DNA of 64,000 nucleotides, taken from contig CAVYEM010000001.1 in the NCBI GenBank assembly GCA_963767635.1, positions 2,402,985 through 2,466,984 on the forward strand. Reading direction: 5' to 3'. This DNA comes from CAVYEM01 sp963767635 (GTDB lineage Bacteria; Vulcanimicrobiota; Vulcanimicrobiia; Vulcanimicrobiales; Vulcanimicrobiaceae). Under the pieces are notes generated by a model. That model saw only the letters and a program-made list of their open reading frames with translations, did not search any database and was not told the origin of the DNA. This document shows positions 36,547 through 46,794 of the stretch, in pieces; position 1 is the first letter of the stretch, and every line of letters starts with the position of its first letter. Both the position numbers and the translations under genes were made by a program.

Positions 36547-37763
36547 GGTCCCATCTCCTCTTGCAGGCTTGCTGCGGACTGCGCCTGCGCGTAGATCGCG
36601 GACAGTTCGTTCAACGCCGCTTGCACGTACGTTCGCCTCGCGTCGGCTACGTCCAGGCTGGAACTGGCACCGTTGCGATACCCGATTTGCGTGGCACGCA
36701 ATTCTTCTTGCGCCGCGATGCGCGCGCGGGTAGCCGATCGCACGGCTCGAACCGTTTCTTCATACGTCCGCGCCGACGCGGAAACTTCGACGACGATCTG
36801 CCGGCGGATGGCGGCGACGCGGTCCTGCGCCTGCGCCAAACGGGCGCGCTCCGCCGTCGCGCGATCGGCCGCGGCGTGCGAAACCGGCATGCTCACGTTA
36901 ATAGTGGCGGACGGTCCATGCACCGCTACGCCGGAATCGATGCCGCTCGTGTAGCCCACGTTTACCGCAATTGCGGGCAAGCCGGCGCGCTGCGAAATCC
37001 GAACCGCGGCTCGCTGAGCATTGACGGCCTGCGTCGCGGAGAAAAGATCGCTGCGCTGCGCGAGTGCGCGATCCACGGCGACGGTTGGGCGCAAGGATGA
37101 AGCGGTCGCCGTCCCCGCAGCCGCCAGGCGCGCGAACGCAGATGCCGGTTCACCGGTTTCGATCGCGAGCGCATCCCGTGCGTTGGCAAGGTCTACGCGT
37201 GCGGCATCCAGGTTCGCTTGCGCGTTTGCCAGCGCCACCTGCGCGCGAACCACGTCCAAACGCGGCGCGTCGCCGGCGCGATACCGCAACTGCGCGGCGC
37301 GCAAATCTCGGCGGGCTCCGGCTGCGTCCTGATCGCGCAGCGCAACGGTTGCGACGGCCTTGAGCGCGGCATAATATTGTCCGACGACTTTGATGCGCTC
37401 GGCGCGCTGCGCGTCCATCAGATCATATTGCGCTCCTGCCAGCGTGAACGCCGCTTGCCGTACGGTAGGAGAATAGGCAAAATAATCTCCGAGCGTAATC
37501 TGGCCGCCGACCGTAGTAAGGCGCTGAACGATCGTGTTGTTGTTGTTTCCGCCTTGCGGAGCTTGCGTGTAGTTGGCGGTGAGGGCGGGCGCAGCCAGTC
37601 CCCGCGCAGCCGCGAGCAACGCTTGATTTTCGTTCACGCGTTCGCGGGCTTGCGCGACGTCGGGAGAAACGGCTACGGCTTTGCTCAGCGCCACGCCCAA
37701 CGGCAGGGACGCGAATTCTTTGGGCGCCGCAGTGATGAGGCCGAACACCAATGCAGCGATCAT
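36543..37763 (-). CDS. TolC-family outer-membrane efflux channel
   Basis: 406 residues. A signal sequence (MIAALVFGLITAAPKEFAS) and two OEP repeats: long helical hairpins with LRAAQLRYRAGDAPRLDVVRAQVALANAQANLD and its C-terminal counterpart ELRATQIGYRNGASSSLDVADARRTYVQA (motifs about residues 180-215 and 340-370). It forms the outer-membrane exit duct of the adjacent RND pump. Its presence argues for a diderm envelope. Confidence 0.93.
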   Translation of the reverse strand: MIAALVFGLITAAPKEFASLPLGVALSKAVAVSPDVAQARERVNENQALLAAARGLAAPALTANYTQAPQGGNNNNTIVQRLTTVGGQITLGDYFAYSPTVRQAAFTLAGAQYDLMDAQRAERIKVVGQYYAALKAVATVALRDQDAAGARRDLRAAQLRYRAGDAPRLDVVRAQVALANAQANLDAARVDLANARDALAIETGEPASAFARLAAAGTATASSLRPTVAVDRALAQRSDLFSATQAVNAQRAAVRISQRAGLPAIAVNVGYTSGIDSGVAVHGPSATINVSMPVSHAAADRATAERARLAQAQDRVAAIRRQIVVEVSASARTYEETVRAVRSATRARIAAQEELRATQIGYRNGASSSLDVADARRTYVQAALNELSAIYAQAQSAASLQEEMGP

Positions 37764-40700
37764 GCGACTTGCCGTTTTCCGGCAATCCCGGCGTACAGCA
37801 CGGGGATGAGCACGAGCGTAAACGCGGTCGCCGTGGAAAGGCCGCCGATGACCGCGATTGCCAGCGGCTGCTCCATCGCGGATCCGGCCCCGATCCCGAG
37901 CGCCAAGGGCAAGAGACCGCCGATCGCCGCAAACGTCGTCATGACGATCGGGCGCAGACGCGTGCGTCCTGCCGTTACGAGTGCTTCTTCAACGGATGCG
38001 CCTTCCTTGCGGCGCCGGTTCGCGACGTCGATCAGCAGAATGCCGTTCTTGACGATCAAACCGACCAACAGCAGCAGTCCCATGAATGACGACACGTTGA
38101 ATGCCGTTCCCGTCACGAACAACCCCAGCGCCACGCCGATGAGCGCAAGCGGTATCGCCGTGAGGATCACCAGCGGCAAACGAAAGGACTGAAACGTCGC
38201 CAGCATGACGAAATAGACGAGCGCAACGGCGATGAGAATGACGGTCAGAAACTCGCGAAACGACTGTTGCTGCGCTTCGTAGGCGCCGCCGATGGTCGCG
38301 GAGTATCCCGGCGGCAAAGCGATGCTGCCGAGCACGCGACGAACGCCGGCAATGACCGCCGAAAGGCTCGCACCGCCGTAGTTTGCCGTGACGATCATGA
38401 CGCGCTCGCCGTTGATTTCCGTGATGTCCGTGGAAAGGCGATCCGCGCGAACCTGCGCCAAACTGTTCAACGCGACGATGCCGGACGAGGTCGGAAGCAA
38501 GGTCAATCCCAAATCGGAACTGCTGTCTGCCAAGCTGACGCGCACGGGAATGAGGTTGAGCGGACCCGCCACGTTGGTCGCCACGTCGCCTTGCGCGGCC
38601 GCCTGCAGCGCGGATCCGAGATCCGCCGCGCTGATATTGAGTGCCGCCAAACGCGATCCGTTGGGATTGATGCGCAAGGTCGGATCGTCGTAGTCGACGC
38701 CCGAAAATGCGTCGGCCACGCCCGGCACGCTCGAAATTTTGCCGCTGATGCCGGTGGCAAGATTCACGAGCGTCTGCTGGTCGGGACCGTGCAGCGTGAT
38801 CTCGACGGGCGAACGCGCGCCCGACATATCGTTGATCATGTCTTCCAAGATCTGATGGAAGTCCAGCTGCGCGGCCGGCACGGCGGCAGCGAATTCATCG
38901 CGCAAGCGCCCGCTCACCGCCTCGTACGACGCTCGCTGCCCTTGCGGTTTCAGGCGCACGCGAATCGTGCCTTGCCGAACCTGCGTCGGGGAGAATCCGT
39001 TGGTATCGATGCCGGTAAAGCGGCCGACCGAGATCACGGCAGGGTCGCGCATGGCGATCCGTTCCATCGTCGTTGCCGCCGCATCGCTGGCTTCAATCGT
39101 CGTACCGACCGGCATCGTGTACCGAACTTCGAATTGCCCTTCGTCCAAATGCGGCAAAAAATCGCTCGGTAGACGCGAGAGCAGCAGCACGGTAACGACC
39201 AGCACCACGGCGGACCCCGCATAAACGATCGGACGGTGCACGAGCGTCCAGCGCAGCAGCGGCTCGTAATGCGCCAGGACGCGCGCGATCGGACCGGTGT
39301 CTTCCTTGTGCTCGTCGTCTTCGCGTATGAGCCACGTCGAGAGCAGCGGCGTAACGAAGAGCGCCAAGCCCAGAGACACGATGAGTGCTGAAGCCAGCGT
39401 CAGCGCAAGCGCGCGAAAGAAAAACCCGCTCACACCGGTGAGCAGCAGCAGCGGAACGAACACGACGACGGTGGTGAAGGTCGAGGCGGCCATCGGCGCG
39501 CCCAGTTCGCCCATCGACATCGTCACGACGTCCGCCTTGCGCATCGCGGGAAAGCGGTGCAAATTTCTGGCGATGTTCTCGACGACGACGATTGCGTCGT
39601 CGATAATCAGGCCGACGGCGACGGCGAGGCCGCCCACGCTCATTAGGTTCAGCGTTTGCCCTAAGCGGCTCATCACGAAGACGGCAATTGCCATGGCGAT
39701 CGGAATGACGATCGCCGCGACCAGCGTTATGCGCAGGTTCCGTAAAAACACCAGGATGACGAGCACGGCGAGCACTGCGCCGATCAGGATGGCATCGCGC
39801 AAGCTCCGCTGCGATTCCACCACCAGATCCGTCTGATCCCAGTAGCGGTGCAGCGAAACGCCCGCAGGAAGTTCGGGTTCGATCCCTTTCATCTTCGCTT
39901 TGACGGCGTCGGCGAGTTTGACCGCATCCGCTCCCGGCAGGCCGTAAAAATTGACGACGACGCCGTGGTGCGCATCGTAGCTGACCTGCGTCGTGAGCGG
40001 CGCGACGCCGAGCGTTACGCTGCCGATGTCGCCCACTTGCACGGGCGCGTGGTTGGCATCCGGCACGACGATGCCCGCGATCGCTTGCGCGCTCTTGACG
40101 TTTGCATCCAGAACGATGACGTTGCGCTGGTAATACTGCGCACGAACCCCGAGCGCGTTGATCGTATTCGCATCCGAGATCGCCTTGGCCACGTCGCCGG
40201 CGCTCAAGCCGCGGGCGCTCAGAGCGGCCGGATCGAGCGTCACGTGGTACTCGCGCTCCGGACCGCCGATCAGCAGAATGCGCGCCAGGCCGGGAACGCC
40301 GTAGAATTGCGGCAACAGGGACTGCTGCGCCAGTTCGCGGAGCACCGTTTGCGAAAGATTGTTCGCTATCAGGGCATAGGAGATGACGGGTTCGCTGTTC
40401 GGGTTCACGATGACCGCCTCGACATTCGTGTCGGGCGGCAGCGAGGACCGCGCCTGCGAGATCGCTTGATTGACGTACTGCAGGTCGAACCGCACGTCGG
40501 TGTTCGGATCGAATGCGACGATCAGCTCGGCGCTGCCTTGCGAGGACGTCGTCGTCACGCGCGTGACGGAAGGCAGTCCTAAGAACGCCCGCTGGAGCGG
40601 CGTGACAACGGCAACCCGTATCTGATCCGGCGGTAAATTACCGGCATCGGCGACGACGTCGATGCGCGCAAAGCTCATGTTGGGGAAAATGCTTGCGGGC

Positions 40701-40795
40701 GTCGTGGAATATGCCCACACGCCTAATGCTGCAAGCACCGCCACCAAGAACGCGATGGTTTTCTGGTGGCGCAACCCCAAACTCGCGAGGTTCAA
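37760..40795 (-). CDS. RND multidrug efflux transporter (AcrB/MdtB-type)
   Basis: 1011 residues, full length. It starts with the usual N-terminal helix followed by TPASIFPNMSFARIDVVADAG, the proton-relay region is GGLAVAVGLIIDDAIVVVENI, and the second half repeats the plan with GLLLLVGLIVKNGILLIDVANRR. It uses the proton gradient to export hydrophobic compounds through the adaptor and channel encoded downstream. The two-component pair just upstream probably controls it. Confidence 0.95.
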   Translation of the reverse strand: MNLASLGLRHQKTIAFLVAVLAALGVWAYSTTPASIFPNMSFARIDVVADAGNLPPDQIRVAVVTPLQRAFLGLPSVTRVTTTSSQGSAELIVAFDPNTDVRFDLQYVNQAISQARSSLPPDTNVEAVIVNPNSEPVISYALIANNLSQTVLRELAQQSLLPQFYGVPGLARILLIGGPEREYHVTLDPAALSARGLSAGDVAKAISDANTINALGVRAQYYQRNVIVLDANVKSAQAIAGIVVPDANHAPVQVGDIGSVTLGVAPLTTQVSYDAHHGVVVNFYGLPGADAVKLADAVKAKMKGIEPELPAGVSLHRYWDQTDLVVESQRSLRDAILIGAVLAVLVILVFLRNLRITLVAAIVIPIAMAIAVFVMSRLGQTLNLMSVGGLAVAVGLIIDDAIVVVENIARNLHRFPAMRKADVVTMSMGELGAPMAASTFTTVVVFVPLLLLTGVSGFFFRALALTLASALIVSLGLALFVTPLLSTWLIREDDEHKEDTGPIARVLAHYEPLLRWTLVHRPIVYAGSAVVLVVTVLLLSRLPSDFLPHLDEGQFEVRYTMPVGTTIEASDAAATTMERIAMRDPAVISVGRFTGIDTNGFSPTQVRQGTIRVRLKPQGQRASYEAVSGRLRDEFAAAVPAAQLDFHQILEDMINDMSGARSPVEITLHGPDQQTLVNLATGISGKISSVPGVADAFSGVDYDDPTLRINPNGSRLAALNISAADLGSALQAAAQGDVATNVAGPLNLIPVRVSLADSSSDLGLTLLPTSSGIVALNSLAQVRADRLSTDITEINGERVMIVTANYGGASLSAVIAGVRRVLGSIALPPGYSATIGGAYEAQQQSFREFLTVILIAVALVYFVMLATFQSFRLPLVILTAIPLALIGVALGLFVTGTAFNVSSFMGLLLLVGLIVKNGILLIDVANRRRKEGASVEEALVTAGRTRLRPIVMTTFAAIGGLLPLALGIGAGSAMEQPLAIAVIGGLSTATAFTLVLIPVLYAGIAGKRQVA

Positions 40796-40863
40796 CGGTT
40801 AGCTAACCGCTTCATCCGGACATCGTAGCCCGCGATTATGACGGCAATCTGAACGCGGGAAGT

Positions 40864-42078
40864 CTACGCTGCTGAAAATTGCAGGAGCACTTGGGCTCCT
40901 CCGCCATGAGGATTGCTGAGCGCGATTTTGCCGCCGGAGCCTTCGACGATCGACTTTGCAATCGCTAGGCCAAGGCCGCTTCCGCCACGCGGCTTACCGT
41001 CTTCGCGCCAGAACCGTTCCAGCGCATGTTCGAGGGCCTGCGGCGTGAAACCGGGCCCGTTGTCGCGTATGCTGACCTCGACCATGCGGGCTGCCGCGTG
41101 GACGGCGAGCGTGACGATCCCATGCTGCGGCGCGTACTCGACGGCATTGTGCGCGATGGCGAGAATCGCCCGTTCGAGCGCCTCTCGCTCGGCAACGACG
41201 ATGGCCGGCGATTGCGCATCAAGATGGACCGCTGCACCTTTGGCGTGCGCGGTTGGGTTCAGGCGCTCGGCTACGCGCCGCACGACCTGCGTTACGTCGA
41301 TGCGCTCGCGCGCCGCGCTACCGCTTTCCGCACGAGCGGCGGAGAGCAATTCGGCGATCAAGGCTTCCATGCGATCCGCTTCGGCCGCAATGGCGTCCAT
41401 GGCGCCCCGGTATTCGCGCGGCGTGCGATCTTTGCGCAGCGCGAGATCCGCTTCGGCTCGAATGACCGCCAGCGGCGCGCGCAGTTCGTGCGAGGCATCC
41501 GCGGTGAAGCGCCGCTGTCGCGCGAACGCATCTTCGAGCGCTCGGCGCGTTACGGCGCCGCCGGCAATGACCGCGAGCGCCGCGATGACGATTGCAGCCA
41601 CCGCGAACGCGATGGCGGCGCCTCGGTCGGTTTCGTTCACCCAATCGCTGGCGCGCCAGACGATCACCGTTCCGACTCTTACATCGTCGCGAACGATCGG
41701 AAGCACGAGCGCGCGCATGGCGGCGTCGCCCTTTCCGGCGGTGTAGTATCGCGGCACTGCGCGAGGAAGCCGGAAGAGTGCGGCGGGTGGCTGCGCGGCG
41801 CTCGAGAGTTTGACGTTTCCCGCCGCGTCCAGCACCATGCCGTCATCGCCCGCCGCGATGAGCGCCAAAAATTGTTCGCGATCGTCCTTGTCCGCCATGA
41901 TCTCTCCGTCGTGGAAGTCCACCAGCGAAGAGGCGGCGTGCGCTTCGGCGTTCAGGCGTGAATCCATCGTGGCGCGCAGCGTGCGATCGATCGCGATAAT
42001 CGCGGCCGCCGCAAAAATGAGCAGCGCGATCAGGATTACGGCCGCATAGGTTGCCGCTAATCGCGATCGCAGGCTCAT
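40864..42078 (-). CDS. Sensor histidine kinase
   Basis: 404 residues. An N-terminal span (LAATYAAVILIALLIFAAAAIIAI), a periplasmic loop, a second span near residue 165, HisKA with the phosphoacceptor in RFTADASHELRAPLAVI, and HATPase motifs (NAVEYAP, RDNGPGFTPQ, GSGLGLAIAKSI). It overlaps the response-regulator gene by 4 bp and lies 68 bp upstream of the RND gene, so control of the pump is likely. Confidence 0.93.
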   Translation of the reverse strand: MSLRSRLAATYAAVILIALLIFAAAAIIAIDRTLRATMDSRLNAEAHAASSLVDFHDGEIMADKDDREQFLALIAAGDDGMVLDAAGNVKLSSAAQPPAALFRLPRAVPRYYTAGKGDAAMRALVLPIVRDDVRVGTVIVWRASDWVNETDRGAAIAFAVAAIVIAALAVIAGGAVTRRALEDAFARQRRFTADASHELRAPLAVIRAEADLALRKDRTPREYRGAMDAIAAEADRMEALIAELLSAARAESGSAARERIDVTQVVRRVAERLNPTAHAKGAAVHLDAQSPAIVVAEREALERAILAIAHNAVEYAPQHGIVTLAVHAAARMVEVSIRDNGPGFTPQALEHALERFWREDGKPRGGSGLGLAIAKSIVEGSGGKIALSNPHGGGAQVLLQFSAA

Positions 42079-42749
42079 CGCGCGCCGAATCTATAGCCTG
42101 CGCCGCGCACCGTGTGCAGCAGCTCGTGCTCGCCGTTCGCCGTCAGTTTCGATCGTAGGCGGCTCACGTACACGTCGACGACGTTCGAGGTCGCTTCGCT
42201 TTCGCGGTCGAAGAGCGCGTCTTCGATCATGCGGCGGGTGATGAGGCGCCCGGCGTTGCGCATGAAATATTCCAGAAAGGCACTCTCGCGCGCCGTAAGC
42301 TCGATGGTGCGCCCGGCGCGCTGCGCTCGGCGTGAACGCAGATCGAAAACCAAGTCCTTGCAGCGCAGTTCGGCATCGAGCGATTCGGCCGTTTCGCGAC
42401 GGACGATACTTCGCAGGCGAGCTTCCAACTCGCCGAAGACGAACGGTTTGCGCAGATAATCGCTGGCACCGGCGTCCAAGCCTTCGATGACGTCGGCGGC
42501 GGTATCGCGCGAGGTCAGCAGCAGCACCGGCGTACGAACGCGCTGTTCGCGCAACGATCGTACGACGCTCAAGCCGTCGCGCTTGGGCAGATTGACGTCC
42601 AGCACGACCGCGTCGTAGGCACCTTCCGCCGCCCAATGTTCGCCTTCTTCGCCATCGCACGCAACGTCGACGATGTGGCCGGCTTCACTCAGGCCGCGGC
42701 GCAGCACGTCGCACAGCCGTGCGTCGTCCTCAACAATCAGCAGGTGCAT
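42075..42749 (-). CDS. OmpR-family response regulator
   Basis: 224 residues. Receiver domain LLIVEDDARLCDVL with the phospho-Asp in DAVVLDVNLPKRDG and Lys in DYLRKPF, then a winged-helix domain (ELTARESAFLEYFMRNAGRL, ending VRGAGYRFGA). Partner of the kinase at 40864. Its start lies 20 bp inside the end of purK, so it may be read on the purEK transcript. Confidence 0.94.
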   Translation of the reverse strand: MHLLIVEDDARLCDVLRRGLSEAGHIVDVACDGEEGEHWAAEGAYDAVVLDVNLPKRDGLSVVRSLREQRVRTPVLLLTSRDTAADVIEGLDAGASDYLRKPFVFGELEARLRSIVRRETAESLDAELRCKDLVFDLRSRRAQRAGRTIELTARESAFLEYFMRNAGRLITRRMIEDALFDRESEATSNVVDVYVSRLRSKLTANGEHELLHTVRGAGYRFGAR

Positions 42750-43879
42750 CGCGCCAATGCAGCAGCGCGCGAGCCGCCTTCGCGCGCTCGATCGCCGCGT
42801 CCGTCACCGCTCCGTCGATCAGCATCGTAAAATGTCCCATCTTGCGCCGCTGCACCGCGTGCTTTTTGCCGTACATGTGCAGCACGATCGAAGGATCGCG
42901 CAAGAGATCCTCGGTGCCGGTGAGATGATTACCCGTTCCGGTGCCCAGAATGTTGACCATCACGGCGTTGCGCAGCAGCTGCGGAGGCGAGAGCGGCAGT
43001 CCGCAAATGGCGCGCACGTGCTGCTCGTACTGCGAGCAGGGCGTCGCGTCAATGGTATAATGTCCGCTGTTGTGCGGGCGGGGCGCGATCTCGTTGAGCA
43101 GTATCTCTGCCCTCACGCGTGACGAAGAACTCCACGCAAAACGTGCCGACGATCTGCATGGCGCGCGCAATCTGCTGCGCGGCTGCGCTCGCCTTGGCGG
43201 CGACTTCCGGCGCGACACGCGCGGGCGCGACCGACATGGAGAGTATCCCGCGATCGTGGACGTTTTCGGCGGCCGGATAGCTGACGACCTCGCCCGCGGC
43301 ATTGCGCGTGGAGACCACGCTGATCTCGCACGCGAACGGCACGAACTGCTCGTAAATGAGCGGCGCATCGGCGGCCTGCGCGAACGCGGCGTGCGCCTCC
43401 TCGGGTGATTGAACGCGCCACTGCCCTTTGCCGTCGTATCCGCCGTGCACCGTTTTGATGACCGCGGGGAAGCCGACGCGCTCCTGCGCGCGCTGCAAAT
43501 CGGAAGCGTTCTGCACGCCTTCGAAGGGCGCGACCGGAATGCCGCATTGACCCGCGAAGCGCTTTTCGAGCAAGCGGTGTTGCGTAATGCCCAGCACGCC
43601 GCTCGCCGGCGCGACGGTATAGTTCTGCGCTTCGAGCCGTTGCACCGATGCGATCCCGATGTTTTCGAATTCGTACGTGACCACGTCGGTGCGCGCCCCG
43701 AGCTCATCGATCGCCCGCATGTCGTCGTAGCTCGCTACGATCTGATCGTCCGCGACTTGGCCGCACGGCGAATGCGGCTGCGGATCGAGCGTGATGACGT
43801 CGTAGCCCATGCGCTTGGCGTCGAGGGCGAACATGCGCCCGAGCTGGCCGCCGCCGATGACGCCGATCGTTTGGATCAC
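42730..43879 (-). CDS. purK: N5-carboxyaminoimidazole ribonucleotide synthase; frame broken near 43110
   Basis: About 383 residues over two frames from the GTG at 43879. PurK turns AIR, ATP and bicarbonate into N5-CAIR in purine synthesis. ATP-grasp features: IGVIGGGQLGRMFALDAKRMGY at the start, VIKTVHGGYDGKGQWRV, and, after the shift, AEILLNEIAPRPHNSGHYTIDA. The enzyme's similarity is intact on both sides, so a one- or two-base error is likely. It follows purE by 3 bp. Confidence 0.92.
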
Positions 43880-43882
43880 GGC

Positions 43883-44367
43883 TTAGAGCTTTGCGGAGGT
43901 CACGGCATCGCGCATCTGCTGCGCGTATCGCTCAAGACGTTCCTGAATGCGCGCGTCGCTCAGGGCCAGGATGCGCGCGGCCAGCAAGGCGGCATTGACG
44001 GCATTTCCAATGGCGACCGTCGCGACCGGAATTCCGCGCGGCATCTGCGCGATCGAGAGTAGCGAATCCAAGCCGCCGAGCGCTTTGGACTGCACCGGCA
44101 CGCCGATGACCGGCAGCAGCGTTTTCGCCGCCGTCATGCCGGGCAGGTGCGCGGCGCCCCCCGCGCCGGCGATGATGACCTTCAGCCCTCGTGCCGCTCC
44201 GCCCGACGCGTACGCGAACATTTCGTCCGGGGTGCGGTGCGCCGAAATAACGCGCATCTCGAACGGGATCTCAGCTCTTCGAGCATGTCGCGCGCGCCGC
44301 GCATGGTTTCTTCGTCTGAAACGCTTCCCATGATGATGCCGACCAGCGGCGCATCCGTTGTGTTCAT
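43883..44367 (-). CDS. purE: N5-CAIR mutase; one base missing near 44280
   Basis: About 162 residues. PurE moves the carboxyl group of N5-CAIR to give CAIR. The N-terminal frame reads PLVGIIMGSVSDEETM; after a one-base loss in the codons for LEELEIP, the second frame gives FEMRVISAHRTPDEMFAYA and GAGGAAHLPGMTAAKTLLPVIGVP, the usual active-site strands. First gene of the leftward purE-purK run. Confidence 0.92.
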
Positions 44368-44452
44368 GTGCAAGCGTGCTTCGACGGGCCGCGCATGGCA
44401 AGCCTTGCCCGCAACAGCGTGAGGGCGCGGCGGACGGGGAAAGAAGGCCGCA

Positions 44453-45698
44453 TGAGCCCGTTTCTGCTCGGCATCAATTATTGGCCCGCTCGCAGCGCCA
44501 TGTACATGTGGGAACGCTTCGACGCGGGGAGCTTCGCGAGGATTTTGCGCGCATTCGCGCGTTGGGTTTGCGCGTCGTCCGGTTCTTCATCATGTGGGAC
44601 GATTTTCAGCCGCAAGCCGATCGCATGGATCAGGGAATGCTGCAGCGGTTCGATGCGTTCATGGCGGCGCTCGCCGATGCGGGCTTGCAGGGCATGCCGA
44701 CGTTTTTTACGGGGCACATGAGCGGCGTGAACTACCTGCCCGAGTGGGCGCTGGACCGAACGCGTACGCAGCTGCGTTTTCGGACCTTCGGGCGCGGCAT
44801 GCGCGAATATCCATGGGGCGCGGGCGATTTCTATTCCGGTCCGCTGCTGGAGGCATCGCGTCTGCACGTTCGCGCGGTCGGCGAGCGTTGCCGCGGGCAT
44901 AACGCATTGTACATGTGGGATTTGGGCAATGAATTCAGCAATCTGCGCGGCGCGGATTCACCGCAGGAGTCCGCGCACTGGTCTGCACGATTGTCCGAGG
45001 ATCTGTTGGAAGTCTCCGGCTCGCAATGCGTTGCGGGAACGCACAGTGAGGATATGACGCAGGATCGCGGTATTCGCCCGTCCTCGTTTTGCGCGCCGCT
45101 TGCGTGCGCGGTGATGCACGGCTATTCCGTGTATAGCGATTTTGCCCGCAGCCGAACCGATCCCGACGTCGTGCCGTTTTTGTGTCAACTGTGGCAATCA
45201 ATGTCGGGTAAGCCGGTGCTGTTCAACGAATTCGGGAATCCGACGTGTCCGCCGGGCACGGTGTCTCCGTACGATCGCCAGCCGCTGCCCGGCGATCCGG
45301 TGCCGGATGCACGGCAATTGCCGGCACATGCCGCGCCGTACGCCTGTTTGACCGAAGAAGAAATGGCCGCGTATTGTTATGAGGTATTGGATCGGCTGCA
45401 GCAGCGCGGCGCGCTCGGCGCGTTCTGGTGGAACTGGGCGGACTACGTCAAGGAATTAGCCGCTACGCCGCCCTTCGATCGCGCGCAGCACGAAATGACG
45501 TTCGGGATCGTTCGCAGCGACGGCTCGCTCAAGCCCGTTGCGCAAACGCTCGAGCGCTTTGCGTCGGAAAAGCGCGAGACCATGCCTGCGCCCGCGCCGA
45601 TCGTGCGCGAGCAAGATTGGTACGGCAACATGGATAAAACGTATCACGCATCGCTCTATCGGGAGTACCTGGCTTCGCTTTCGAATGCCCATGCCTGA
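44453..45698 (+). CDS. Glycoside hydrolase of clan A (GH5-like); frame broken near 44530
   Basis: About 415 residues from the ATG at 44453 (FLLGINYWPARSAMYMWERFD), shifting frame after about 26 codons into DFARIRALGLRVVRFFIMWDDFQP. Active-site residues of a TIM-barrel hydrolase are seen: acid/base Glu in ALYMWDLGNEFSNL and nucleophile Glu in PVLFNEFGNP. There is no signal peptide, so it is cytoplasmic or its start is misread. Cleaves a beta-linked sugar; substrate unknown. Confidence 0.8.
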
Positions 45699-46794
45699 AC
45701 GCAAAGTGATCGTCGTCACGGGCGCCGGCTCTGGGATCGGCCGGCAAATCGCCGTGCAATCCGCCCGCAAGGGCTACGCAATTCTGGCGGTTTCCAAGCA
45801 CAAAGCCTCGGTCGACGACGTCGCCGCCGAAATTGCCGCGGACGGCGGAACGTGCGTGCCGGTTACGCTCGACATCACGCAAGCGGATGCGCCCACCCGC
45901 ATCGAAGCCGCGGCGCAGGTGCGCTTTGGCCGAATGGACGTGCTGATCAACAACGCCGGTTACGCTACTGCCGGCGCACTGTTGGAACAAAGCGATGGCG
46001 AGATCGATGGGCAGTGGCAAGTGCACGTGGCGGGGCCACTGCGAATTGCGCGCGCGGCGCTGCCCATGCTGCGCGCATCGAGCGGCCAAATCATGTTCGT
46101 CGGTTCCGGCCTGGCGCGCGTGCCTTCGCCGTATTACGGCGCGTACTGCGCGGCCAAGGCCGCGATTCGAACGGCAGCGGTGCAGCTGCGGCGGGAACTG
46201 CGCGGCAGCGGTATCGCCGTTACCTACATCGATCCGGGATCGGTCCGCACGAACTTCGAAAAAACTTCCGGTATTGCATCGTATGGTCCGGATTGGATTC
46301 CGGTCAGCCCCGAGCAGGTCGCCACACGCATCGTGCGCGCGATCGAAACGCGGCCCGCGCGATTAAACGCCGTCCCGCTGCACACGCTCGGCGCGATGCT
46401 CGGCGAATGGTTTCCCGGCATGGCCGATCGCGCGCTCGCGCGTCGAGCACCACCGGCGCCGCGCGAGCCGCCCGCGCAGGTGCCGCAACCGCAACCGCAA
46501 CCACAGCCGGGCCCGGCGCCGTCACCGCCGGCTATCGCGCAACCGGATTTCGAACGCGCGCTCGAACCCGTCGCTCGTCGCATGGAGCGCGTGAAGCTGC
46601 CGCCGGTATTTCTGGCGGACCTGCTGCGATCCGGCGCAGACGTGCATTTGAGCGAGGCGGCGATGCAATGGGCCGGGATGCCGAACAAAAACGAACGCGC
46701 CGCTATGGCCGAAGCGCTCGACGCGCTGACGCTCGGCGGATTCTTGGAACGCACGGGAGAGGAAACGTGGCGAGTCGTACGATCGGCGCCCTAA
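45685..46794 (+). CDS. Short-chain dehydrogenase with extra C-terminal domain
   Basis: About 369 residues. The Rossmann part has VVTGAGSGIGRQIA, NNAGYATAGALL and the catalytic Y-x3-K in YYGAYCAAKAAIR. After residue 250 a Pro/Gln repeat (about 25 residues, PQPQ-rich) links to a further 90-residue domain with LERVKLPPVFL-like helices and a possible winged-helix ending (GGFLERTGEETWRV). The start overlaps the hydrolase stop by 14 bp (or ATG at 45691, 8 bp). Substrate unknown. Confidence 0.82.
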   Translation: MPMPERKVIVVTGAGSGIGRQIAVQSARKGYAILAVSKHKASVDDVAAEIAADGGTCVPVTLDITQADAPTRIEAAAQVRFGRMDVLINNAGYATAGALLEQSDGEIDGQWQVHVAGPLRIARAALPMLRASSGQIMFVGSGLARVPSPYYGAYCAAKAAIRTAAVQLRRELRGSGIAVTYIDPGSVRTNFEKTSGIASYGPDWIPVSPEQVATRIVRAIETRPARLNAVPLHTLGAMLGEWFPGMADRALARRAPPAPREPPAQVPQPQPQPQPGPAPSPPAIAQPDFERALEPVARRMERVKLPPVFLADLLRSGADVHLSEAAMQWAGMPNKNERAAMAEALDALTLGGFLERTGEETWRVVRSAP

